In this document: piece after piece, positions 26,695 to 34,187 of the stretch
How positions within the stretch are numbered: position 1 is the first letter of the stretch
How the letters are laid out: the number at the start of each line of letters is the position of its first letter
Assembly: GCF_014472415.1 (NCBI RefSeq)
Contig: NZ_JACSZV010000007.1
Span: 1-64,000, forward strand
DNA: 64,000 bases
Source of the DNA: Pseudomonas sp. N40(2020)
GTDB lineage: Bacteria; Pseudomonadota; Gammaproteobacteria; Pseudomonadales; Pseudomonadaceae
Reading direction: 5' to 3'
The notes under the pieces: model-generated
Told to the model about the DNA's origin: nothing
Database searches by the model: none
Seen by the model: only the letters and a program-made list of their open reading frames with translations
Program-made: the position numbers and the translations under genes

Positions 26695-27300
26695 ATGAAT
26701 ACGTTATTAAGTCGTCGCAAGATCCTATGTGGTATGAGCGTGTTAAGCCTTGGCATGCTCGCCGGTTGCGAAAACGGCAGCAAACTGTCATTCAAGTATG
26801 GAAAGGATCTTAGCGACAAGATTATGGGACGAACCTTTAAACTGAAGGACGCCCAGGGTGAGACGAGGTTGCTAACCAGCTATCGCGGCTTGATGCCGAT
26901 GATTTTCTTCGGCTTCACCCAGTGCCCCGCGGTCTGCCCAACAACGTTAGCCCGCGCGGCACAGGCCAAAAAACTGATGGGCCGCGATGGCGATAGGCTG
27001 CAAGTGATCTTCATTACTTTGGACCCTGAACGCGACAAGCCAAAAATGCTAGATGCTTACGTCAAGTCGTTTGACCCGAGCTTCGAGGCATTGCACGGTA
27101 CCTTGGAGGAAACCGCCGCCGTTGCCAAGGAGTTCGGTGTTTTTTTTGAAAAGGTTCCTAGTGGAACGAGCTACACCATCTCCCATACCGCCACCAGTTT
27201 TGTTTTCGACTCCGTAGGCAGCTTAAGACTGGGGCTATCGCCGTCACTTACCGCTCAAGAATTTGCTGAAGATCTGCTCACCGTTATGGCGGTTTGCTGA
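26695..27300 (+). CDS. SCO1/SenC-family copper lipoprotein
   Basis: A 201-residue thioredoxin-fold protein. The N-terminus is a lipoprotein or anchored signal (twin Arg in SRRKILCGMSVL, lipobox LGMLAGC with Cys25). The copper-binding CxxxC is Cys77/Cys81 in FTQCPAVCPTTLA, and the third ligand His164 is in YTISHTATSFVFD. SCO proteins deliver Cu to the CuA site of cytochrome oxidases or act as thiol reductases. The start at 26695 follows AAAGGA; the frame could begin at GTG 26665. The stop overlaps the next start (TGATG), so it is coupled to PCu(A)C. Confidence 0.9.
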   Translation: MNTLLSRRKILCGMSVLSLGMLAGCENGSKLSFKYGKDLSDKIMGRTFKLKDAQGETRLLTSYRGLMPMIFFGFTQCPAVCPTTLARAAQAKKLMGRDGDRLQVIFITLDPERDKPKMLDAYVKSFDPSFEALHGTLEETAAVAKEFGVFFEKVPSGTSYTISHTATSFVFDSVGSLRLGLSPSLTAQEFAEDLLTVMAVC

Positions 27301-27776
27301 TGCCAATCAAAATTACAAACATTCCAATTTTGAAAAATTTGATGAGGCTGCTTTTCGGTTTTTCATTGACGGGCTTGGCCGGGCAGGTAACGGCCGAAAT
27401 TCAAGTAAAGAATGCTTGGGTCCGAGCAACGGTCGCGGGACAACAGTCATCCGGCGCATTCATGACTTTAACAGCGAGCAGAGACAGCAAACTGTTGAGC
27501 GTACAATCAGCAGTTGCACCGACTGTACAAATTCATCAGTCAAGCATGAAAGACGATGTGATGAGCATGCATCAAGTTGAGTACGTCACACTGCCAGCTG
27601 GAAAACCGGTCAGCTTAGAACCCCATGGCTACCATGTGATGCTACTTGAGCTAGAAGCGCAAATAAAGAAAGGCGATACCGTGCTGTTGACGATGATCGT
27701 GGAAAACGCTGACGGTGAATTAGATAGTGTTGGCGTCGAAGCAGAGGTTAGGTCACTGGACACAGATAATCTTTGA
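27300..27776 (+). CDS. PCu(A)C-family periplasmic copper chaperone
   Basis: A 158-residue protein with a hydrophobic N-terminal export signal (LMRLLFGFSLTGLAGQVTAE). The cupredoxin-like domain starts A-W-V-R-A-T-V. The copper-binding His/Met set is visible as I-H-Q-S-S-M-x6-M-H (His79, Met90, His91) and H-G-Y-H-V-M (His112, Met114). It carries Cu(I) in the periplasm and cooperates with SCO1 in loading the CuA centre. The ATG overlaps the SCO1 stop by one base, so the two are coupled. Confidence 0.9.
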   Translation: MPIKITNIPILKNLMRLLFGFSLTGLAGQVTAEIQVKNAWVRATVAGQQSSGAFMTLTASRDSKLLSVQSAVAPTVQIHQSSMKDDVMSMHQVEYVTLPAGKPVSLEPHGYHVMLLELEAQIKKGDTVLLTMIVENADGELDSVGVEAEVRSLDTDNL

Positions 27777-27819
27777 CCCAAGTTCGGATGGAACTAGCCT
27801 TTAGCCTCCTAAAAATTCA

Positions 27820-27936
27820 CATTTGGGATTAAGCGACATTGCATCTCAGGTGGGGTATCAGTCCCAATCGGCTTTCAGCAAAAAATTCAAGGAGACATAC
27901 GGCGAAGCACCGGGGCGCGTGATACGCGGAATGTAA
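27820..27936 (+). pseudogene. AraC-family regulator, C-terminal remnant
   Basis: Only the second HTH remains: HLGLSDIASQVGYQSQSAFS, then KKFKETYGEAPGRVIRG and TAA at 27934-27936. This is the standard AraC/XylS tail. The sequence upstream is not AraC-like, so the gene is truncated just after the copper genes. Confidence 0.75.
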
Positions 27937-28244
27937 CTTTACGACATGTCCATATGCCGGAAAAATTAGGACATTTACTGACCTCGCGCAGCTCGCGAAA
28001 CGGAAAAGCTATCCTCAAACATTCAGCATTTCGACTTGGTCTGCGTTAGAGCCAGAACATTTAAACGCTCGCCAAATCAAAGCGAGCGCGTCTGTGTTAA
28101 ATCCGAAATTTATCGGCACGTTAGCATGTGATGATTTTTGCAGCGGGCTCAGTCCGAATCTGAATGCCTGTAGCTCTGAACAGCGCTTTTACTCAGCATC
28201 GGCCAAAAGTAGCATCCCCGATGGGCTCGTACCCCCTTAAGAAG
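27937..28244. other. Stretch without a recognisable gene
   Basis: No frame or structured element is supported here. Confidence 0.35.
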
Positions 28245-28802
28245 CTACTTTTCGAATTGCCTGGCGGTGAGCATCAACGTCATCTCTCGTGCCGCATCAA
28301 TGACATCCTTCGAGGATCCATTTACCTGACATGTAACGATTAACCCTTCTCCGATCAAGAATAACTGTCGCGCTGCTGATGACGGCTGCTTAAGCTTTGC
28401 ATGGGTACAGATTTCTTCCAGATAAGTGAGTAACTGTTGCTTATGCAGCTTTGCCAAGATGTGCGGTTGATCGGTCTGGACGCTGTACTCAGCTGAAGCA
28501 TTGATGAAGGCGCAACCATGAAAGTCAGGCTCTTGAACCCATGCAGCGATGAAATCGATGTATGCCAGTGGCCGCTGCGGATCGGAAACCGCTTCAACCA
28601 CTTCTCTTATTTTCGCCATGAACTCGGCATCTCGAAGCTTTAAAGCAGCCTCGACGAGATGTTCTTTGCTCGGGAAATGGCGATATAGCGTCTTCTTGGT
28701 TACCCCAGCAACTTGGCTTAACTGTTCCACCCCGGTGGCGTGAAAACCCTGGCAGTAAAATAATTTCAGAGCGGACTCAGTAATAGTGTCGGATGTGCTC
28801 AT
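28245..28802 (-). CDS. TetR-family transcriptional repressor
   Basis: A 185-residue TetR regulator. The N-terminal HTH is ITESALKLFYCQGFHATGVE, then VAGVTKKTLYRHFPSKEHLV. The helical ligand-binding part is typical in length, with FHGCAFINASAEY near the middle, as in the YjdC/AcrR-like group. I start at 28802 (GAGGAA just before the ATG), since the upstream extension to 28895 covers the promoter. It is divergent from the HPP membrane protein, with two palindromes between them. Confidence 0.9.
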   Translation of the reverse strand: MSTSDTITESALKLFYCQGFHATGVEQLSQVAGVTKKTLYRHFPSKEHLVEAALKLRDAEFMAKIREVVEAVSDPQRPLAYIDFIAAWVQEPDFHGCAFINASAEYSVQTDQPHILAKLHKQQLLTYLEEICTHAKLKQPSSAARQLFLIGEGLIVTCQVNGSSKDVIDAAREMTLMLTARQFEK

Positions 28803-28837
28803 TTCCTCGGGCCTCGTGCAGGTCTGCATGAAGTGTA

Positions 28838-28877
28838 AACCGATCGGTTGACATAAGGGTATACCGTTCGGTATCTT
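28838..28877. promoter_or_regulatory. Promoter with two TetR-type operators
   Basis: AACCGATCGGTT (28838-28849) is a perfect palindrome overlapping a TTGACA -35 box (28848-28853). ATACCGTTCGGTAT (28861-28874) is a second perfect palindrome reaching the likely -10 TATCTT (28872-28877). Both share the A-C-C-G/C-G-G-T core, so one regulator, the neighbouring TetR protein, should bind both and repress the HPP gene. Confidence 0.7.
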
Positions 28878-28916
28878 TTTTGGCAAACCACACAACCAGT
28901 CCTAGAGTTAACTACC

Positions 28917-29417
28917 ATGCCAATCCCTCCTCTGCTCAAATCGAATGCACCACCAGCACCGTCTCTTCGTTTTACTTTGTTGTCATTCAGCGGAGCGGTC
29001 ATCACTATCGGGGCAACAGGTTGGCTTAGCCATATTTCCGGAGTGCCTTGGCTGATGGCCTCCTTTGGCGCGAGTTGCGTACTTGCTTTCGGGATGCCTG
29101 AGTCACCGCTGGCCCAGCCTCGCAGCATTATCGGCGGACACTTGGTGTCAACCCTAATCGGGCTTCTAATTCTGAGCACCCTTGGAAGTTCATGGTGGGC
29201 AGGCGCACTGGCCGTGGGACTCGCATTGGTGGCCATGCAACAAACACGCACTCTGCACGCCCCAGCAGGTGCTAATCCGTTGATTGTGCTCGCCGCGGGC
29301 GCACCTTTTAGCTTTTTAGTCACGCCAGTATTGACTGGGTCAATCGTGATCGTCGTGGTCGCCTCGTGTCTAAACAATATACGTAGTCGAGGCAGCTATC
29401 CTAAATATTGGATGTAA
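28917..29417 (+). CDS. HPP-family integral membrane protein
   Basis: A 166-residue protein with four predicted membrane helices (about residues 22-38, 44-60, 72-92 and 127-148). The conserved loop HAPAGANPLIVLAAG is the family motif after helix 3, and LMASFGASCVLAFGMPESPL follows helix 2. HPP proteins are proposed anion (nitrite-like) transporters in some organisms. The divergent TetR gene and the operators suggest ligand-induced expression. The full length is short but normal for the small bacterial members. Confidence 0.85.
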   Translation: MPIPPLLKSNAPPAPSLRFTLLSFSGAVITIGATGWLSHISGVPWLMASFGASCVLAFGMPESPLAQPRSIIGGHLVSTLIGLLILSTLGSSWWAGALAVGLALVAMQQTRTLHAPAGANPLIVLAAGAPFSFLVTPVLTGSIVIVVVASCLNNIRSRGSYPKYWM

Positions 29418-29491
29418 GCTGGCCCAGCTCGCTGGGGACCATTGCTCAGGTTGCGCAAGCAATTTCAATGAGAGATGACTGCTTTGGGTCT

Positions 29492-30240
29492 AGGTTGTGT
29501 AAAAACGTCAGATTGGGTTTTCTAAATCGATGCTAAGACACCGTGCTCGCGTTTCGCAAACTGAGCAACATCATGACCTTTCCAGGGACAGTTAAAACGG
29601 CTCACTAACCCCTTAAAGCCCTTTGGCCTAGATAAATAGACTGATTTTTAAGCGGTTAATGCTTTCATCGAGCCAGTGCTGCCGATGATTTTCTGGACCA
29701 GTTTCAGGTTGTAGGCGAGCCCATTTAACCCTATCACACTGTACTCCCCCCGCTAAACTTTCGTATGAGGAAATGCATCGCACCATCCATTGGTTGAGCG
29801 TCCCAAAGGGATGCTCAACCGTCTACTTTCGGATCAGCATCATCTCAGGACCGTTGCTCAGCCTGTTCTGCATTTCACCAAAACGGCTTCATGCGCCAAT
29901 AGCCGAACTCGACGTTGCTTGCTCGATGTGCGTTTCTATTTCAGCGCGAATCCTTGGCAGTTAGAAAATCCAGTACCGGTGCAACATCAGACTTTTTCAA
30001 TGCTGGAAAAGCGCGAGATCAACGCCTTTACAGCGGGACCAATGTTTTCGTTTTTCGCTGTATCATAGATGAAGGCATCGTTGTTGAAACTTCCGTCCGC
30101 TTCAAACCCAGAGGTCTGGCCGGCGATTCGTTGAGCTGAATTTCAACTGTTACAACTCTTTCATTTGAGCATTGAAATTGTCGCTTTTCTCATGCAGACG
30201 AGCAACCTTGGACTGTGCGATCGGGGGTTCTGGGCGATCG
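29492..30240 (-). mobile_element. Degraded IS1182-family element
   Basis: Minus-strand fragments of an IS1182-type transposase occur in shifting frames. They include VEIQLNESP near 30150, then GFEADGSFNNDAFIYDTAKN, ISRFSSIEK, W/SNCQGFALK, SSKQRRVR, VEHPFGTLNQW, and finally GLAYNLKLVQKIIGSTGSMK, which ends at about 29645. Several stops and frameshifts are present. The jump from QLNESP to GFEADG shows an internal deletion of the catalytic part. The right end is AGGTTGTGTAAAAACG at 29492-29507. Nothing else is coded in 29418-30577. Confidence 0.7.
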
Positions 30241-30577
30241 GCTTCGTCGAGTATGCTGTCAGATATCCATGAATACTCGATTCAATTACTTCCATTCGCC
30301 GTTGCAATCTACCGCTAGTGAAATTGCGAGCGCGGTTGTTGATGGCTTGGAGTTTGCTGCATCGATCGCACCCAGAACTCTCTGAACAGTCCTAACTAAT
30401 GACACAGCACAACGAACTGGAGTCAAACGCCTCAATAGGGCTTGCTACTGGATTTTTCGGAAGCTGGCAGTGGTCTTAAGGCACAACAACAAACGCCGAT
30501 CTGCGTTGTAAAAACATTCACGACAGTAGAAACAAAAAAAAACTACATTTGCTGCAACCACTGAAGGAACTGGCCAT
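30241..30577. other. Stretch without a gene upstream of the sigma operon
   Basis: No coding sequence supported. Weak IS1182-like residue may continue at its left end; the sigma-factor promoter is expected in its right end. Confidence 0.35.
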
Positions 30578-31153
30578 TTGACAATCACACCGAATGCACC
30601 GGACTTCACCGAAATCGAATCTAAGGCCAAGGCTCTAAACATCCTGATGCAGGCCTGCGGCACGGGAAATCGGCTTGCTTTCGAGGCCCTGTATCAAGCT
30701 ACTTCGGCTAGGCTGTTCGGCATCTGCCTGCGCTACTTAGGTAACCGAGCTGAGGCTGAAGAGGTGCTTCAGGAGGTCTACATCATGGCGTGGGTAAAGG
30801 CGTCTAGCTTCGATCCACGATTGGCTAGTGCGATTACCTGGCTAGCGACTATGGCCCGCCACAAAGCCATCGACCGACGGAGATCCCACCATCGTCAGGA
30901 ACCAATCGAAACGATCTACGATTGGCCCACGCAAGATACGGTCGTGGACACCGTCGAGCGGGAGCAACAGGGGAGCCAGCTAGAGCGATGCTTGGAGACA
31001 TTGGAAGAAGTTCAGCAACGCTATATCCGCGTGGCTTTCTTCGAGGGTTACTCCTATGCCGAGCTGGCCGAGCGCTACAGCATTCCGCTAGGCACGATGA
31101 AAAGCTGGATCCGTCGCGGACTGCTTCGACTGCGCATGTGCCTTAGCCTATGA
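30578..31153 (+). CDS. ECF sigma factor, SigK-type
   Basis: A 191-residue ECF sigma factor. Region 2 is ALYQATSARLFGICLRYLGN and EAEEVLQEVYIMAWVKA. Region 4 is RYIRVAFFEGYSYAELAERY, then PLGTMKSWIRRGLLRLR. It starts at TTG 30578, with AAGGAA nine bases upstream, since relatives have the same ~25 residues ahead of region 2; the first ATG is at 30647. The final ATGA overlaps the anti-sigma start, so the two are coupled. It probably redirects RNA polymerase to its own operon, including the fasciclin gene. Confidence 0.9.
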   Translation: MTITPNAPDFTEIESKAKALNILMQACGTGNRLAFEALYQATSARLFGICLRYLGNRAEAEEVLQEVYIMAWVKASSFDPRLASAITWLATMARHKAIDRRRSHHRQEPIETIYDWPTQDTVVDTVEREQQGSQLERCLETLEEVQQRYIRVAFFEGYSYAELAERYSIPLGTMKSWIRRGLLRLRMCLSL

Positions 31154-31857
31154 ACGAGAACGAATTGCCTCCGGACGATGACCCTGACATGTTGATCGCG
31201 GAGTACGTGCTAGGCGTATTGACCCGAGAAGAACGTGATCGGGTTCAGGCCATGGCGGCTCTGAACCCGCATTATCAAAGCACGATTGCGGCATGGCAGC
31301 ATCACTTCGCCGAGTGGATTGCGCAGGTGCCTGAGTCTAATCCGCCGGCAGACAGCTGGTGTGCCATCGAGCAGCAACTGTTCCCAAGTGAGACCAGCCC
31401 ACAACCAAGGTCTACTGGCTGGTGGAATAATCTAAGATTCTGGCGCTGGACAGCGACGGCGCTGGCCGCCGGGCTGCTGGTTACAGTTTTCATCCTTCAG
31501 CCGCCGGTACCAAATACGAGGCCGGCGATGCTAGCTCGTCTGGAACAAAGCAACGGCTATACGCTGTTCACTGCGACGATTAATCTCGATGGTCGAAGTG
31601 TGCTATTCGTCCGGACTCGCTCCGCCGACTGGGAGAACAAGAGTGCTCAGGCATGGGTCATCTCCACCGATGGTAAACCCCACTCACTGGGCCTACTGCC
31701 GGCCAATGCCGCCGTGACCTTGAGCGTACCGTCGGAACTTGCTGCCACTCTTGGCGATGGCGCGGTGCTCGCCGTCTCCCTAGAGCCTTTGAACGGCTCG
31801 CCTACTGGGCTGCCGACCGGACCGGTCATTGCCAAAGGAAAAATTTCGTCACTTTGA
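31150..31857 (+). CDS. Anti-sigma factor, RskA-like
   Basis: A 235-residue anti-sigma factor. The cytosolic N-terminal domain begins with the acidic DPDMLIAEYVLGVLTREERD. One membrane helix lies at residues 99-116, and a periplasmic RskA-like C-terminal domain follows (WVISTDGKPHSLGLLPANAA). It would hold the sigma factor inactive at the membrane until a signal releases it. The ATG overlaps the sigma stop by 4 bp. Confidence 0.9.
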   Translation: MNENELPPDDDPDMLIAEYVLGVLTREERDRVQAMAALNPHYQSTIAAWQHHFAEWIAQVPESNPPADSWCAIEQQLFPSETSPQPRSTGWWNNLRFWRWTATALAAGLLVTVFILQPPVPNTRPAMLARLEQSNGYTLFTATINLDGRSVLFVRTRSADWENKSAQAWVISTDGKPHSLGLLPANAAVTLSVPSELAATLGDGAVLAVSLEPLNGSPTGLPTGPVIAKGKISSL

Positions 31858-31931
31858 TGCATCCGTTTTCAGGCCTGCTCCGTACATTTATCACCTTCAT
31901 CCGAAGGACCAAAGAATCTAGGAGAAGCATA

Positions 31932-32492
31932 ATGCTTACTATTGTTCAACGCATCGCCGCTGCCAGCTTCGCTGCCCTCTGTCTCGCTGCGTCACCCGGC
32001 TTTGCAGCCGATCCCGTCATGGTGGGTGGTGCCCCCATGTATTCAAACAAGACAATTGTCGAGAATGCCGTCAACTCGAAAGACCATACGACCCTAGTGG
32101 CGGCGGTCAAAGCCGCCAGCTTGGTGGACACGCTCAATAGCAAAGGCCCATTCACCGTCTTCGCGCCAACCAACGAAGCCTTTGCGAAATTGCCCGCCGG
32201 CACCGTCGAAACGCTGGTCAAACCGGAAAACAAGGCAGATTTGACGAAGATATTGACGTATCACGTGGTTGCCGGTACTCACAGCGCGAAACAGTTGATC
32301 GCGGACGCCAAGACGAACGGCGGTAAAGTTGTGTTGAAAACTGTGCAAGGTGAATCACTCACGATCATGGCGCAAAATGGGGAACTATCGGTGATGGACG
32401 CTAAAGGTGGCAGAAGCGCGGTTAGCATTGCAGACGTCATGCAGTCCAACGGCGTTATCCATGTGATTGATTCAGTGCTAATTCCGAAGTAG
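31932..32492 (+). CDS. Secreted fasciclin-domain protein
   Basis: A 186-residue protein with a signal peptide (RIAAASFAALCLAASPGFAA) and one fasciclin (FAS1) domain: LVDTLNSKGPFTVFAPTNEA (H1 box) to GVIHVIDSVLIP (H2 box). It is probably a periplasmic or cell-surface adhesion protein. AGGAG lies seven bases before the ATG. In mycobacteria, SigK/RskA control fasciclin proteins MPT70/83, and the same grouping here supports a shared regulon. Confidence 0.9.
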   Translation: MLTIVQRIAAASFAALCLAASPGFAADPVMVGGAPMYSNKTIVENAVNSKDHTTLVAAVKAASLVDTLNSKGPFTVFAPTNEAFAKLPAGTVETLVKPENKADLTKILTYHVVAGTHSAKQLIADAKTNGGKVVLKTVQGESLTIMAQNGELSVMDAKGGRSAVSIADVMQSNGVIHVIDSVLIPK

Positions 32493-32906
32493 CTGCTGCT
32501 AACCACGCGGGCATTATCCATGTCCCCTTAAGGCGAGGTTGTGTGAAAACGCGCTAAATAGGTCAAAAATCGACAGTCGCACAGTAGCGACTTCAAGCGG
32601 CCACAACCTCCCTTTCCCCAATTTTGGCCATCTTCCCTTCAGAGGTACGCCGATCCAGTCATACGTAAATGCCTATCGCTAAACCATTTCACGGCTGACA
32701 TATTTGAGAATCCTTCAGGCACCCAATGATAGAAGTCGGCCGATCTTTGTAGTTGTTCCTGCATCAACAGCGTAAGCGAGGTAGGCCTCATTCACTGGCT
32801 GCGTTGCCCACGGTGATTTCAATGGAGGCTATCATCACAACCACTGGAGATAATCGACTCGATGTCATTTGATCCAAACTAGAATTCGTTGACGCGAGAT
32901 CGATCG
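32493..32906. other. Intergenic stretch with a lone IS-end-like sequence
   Basis: No gene supported. AGGTTGTGTGAAAACG at 32536-32551 matches the end of the IS1182 remnant (29492-29507) at 15 of 16 positions. It may be a leftover end of another copy. Confidence 0.4.
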
Positions 32907-33863
32907 ATGATAGATTCACTTCTGCTAAAAAAATCAATGAAATATCTCGGACTAAGCGCCGCCGCCTTAGCCAACCAATTCAGCGAATTTCGTCGAACCA
33001 GCAAATGCACGGAAGTTGAAAACATAGGTCGATGGCTAAGTGGTTTGGACCCGGTCGACTCATCGCTAATGGACTGGGTGACGAAGCTGGTGCGCAACAA
33101 AATGCTTAGCCAAAAGCAGCGTCTCGTTCACATGCCGTCAAGTAAGGGATTGATGATTGCGGTCGCGAGCCCAAAGAGTGGAGTAGGCAAAACTACGGTT
33201 GCCAAAAATCTTGCGGTCATCGCCAAATTTTCGCTGAACATGAAGACGACCTTGGTTCAGGCTACTGCTCCTGAGAACAAGGAAATCGTCTCCGGCGAGC
33301 TTGAAGAAATGCAGGACTTACGCATCAATTGCGCAAGATTGGCTCCAGATGATGTGTTGGCCTGCAAACCAGAAGCTGGCGAAGTCGTGATCATCGACGT
33401 CTGCGCAGACCTCGCTGCCGAAAGCATTGGCATAACACCGAAACATGAAGCTTTCCTGCTTCTATTACAGCCGGATATGTACTTGGTACCAGCTGACTTT
33501 GATAGGCCCCAGGAGAGCGCAGCGAGCGCGCTCCTTGTTCAAGCTGGTGTGATGCAAGGCCCAATTCAGTTGCTCCATCGCCCTCGTTACATGAGGACAG
33601 ATACCGCTGCCAGAGTGGGCTACGCCGGACTGGATGTTAGCAGCGAGATATTCTGTCCATTCTTTATCCCTCAAACTATTTCAGGCAAGAATACGCGCCC
33701 TCGACGCCCATTTGAACGATGGCAAGATGAAGACCAGGAAGGCCACTTTAATAACCTTTTTGAACATCTGGTCTGTCGCTTAGGCGGCGCTGTTAAAGAC
33801 CCGCGTTCATTAAAAAGTGATATGCAATTCATGAGTTTGAAGGAGCTTATGGACTTGAGGTGA
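32907..33863 (+). CDS. P-loop ATPase of the ParA/MinD type with HTH-like N-terminus
   Basis: A 318-residue protein. The N-terminal ~75 residues (YLGLSAAALANQFSEFRRTS) look like a helix-turn-helix. A deviant Walker A follows (ASPKSGVGKTTVAKNLAVIA), with SPKSGVGKTT in place of KGGVGKTT, and then VVIIDVCADLAAES as switch II/Walker B. ParA-type ATPases move plasmids or proteins or act in defence systems. The gene runs on the opposite strand to the SIR2 block and starts the accessory island. The start at 32907 is the first ATG; a TTG at 32889 is possible. No good ribosome-binding site is visible. Confidence 0.7.
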   Translation: MIDSLLLKKSMKYLGLSAAALANQFSEFRRTSKCTEVENIGRWLSGLDPVDSSLMDWVTKLVRNKMLSQKQRLVHMPSSKGLMIAVASPKSGVGKTTVAKNLAVIAKFSLNMKTTLVQATAPENKEIVSGELEEMQDLRINCARLAPDDVLACKPEAGEVVIIDVCADLAAESIGITPKHEAFLLLLQPDMYLVPADFDRPQESAASALLVQAGVMQGPIQLLHRPRYMRTDTAARVGYAGLDVSSEIFCPFFIPQTISGKNTRPRRPFERWQDEDQEGHFNNLFEHLVCRLGGAVKDPRSLKSDMQFMSLKELMDLR

Positions 33864-34187
33864 AATTGGTTGGCCCCGCAAAGAACGGGAGCGCAACGAC
33901 CACCAAGACCACCACCCGCTGGACTCATCCCACCTAAGCGGGTATTGACCGAGGCCTACGCCCCGAATGAGCCCAGCGTATCCGATTAGGTTGCCCCCCT
34001 ACTCATCAGAGGTATCACTTAATCTCAGCAAGCACCTTCTTGATCGCATTAACGTAGCCGTGTTTGTAGAGCGGACAAAACTCACCTCTTACTTGCCCTG
34101 CTTTACCCATTAGCCGCGATTCAATCATCCTGCATCTTTTTCCCTTGCAGGAAATCAACTGGCCCGCTGCACCAGCGGTTCTTCGCA
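33864..34187. other. Stretch downstream of the DSR1-like gene
   Basis: It holds one small open frame on the minus strand at 34015-34128 (listed separately). Otherwise nothing is recognised. Confidence 0.35.
34015..34128 (-). CDS. Possible small protein downstream of the DSR1-like gene
   Basis: A 37-codon frame, MIESRLMGKAGQVRGEFCPL to KKVLAEIK, on the same strand as and about 60 bp after the DSR1-like stop. It has two Lys/Arg-rich ends and one Cys. The frame stays open upstream past the ATG as well (TAGAAGQLISCKGKRCR), so it may be longer or a remnant. No ribosome-binding site was seen. Confidence 0.3.
   Translation of the reverse strand: MIESRLMGKAGQVRGEFCPLYKHGYVNAIKKVLAEIK

Noticed and set aside
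29418..29440. Possible terminator after the HPP gene (CCCAGC/GCTGGG)
   Set aside because: The loop is only two bases and no T-run follows.
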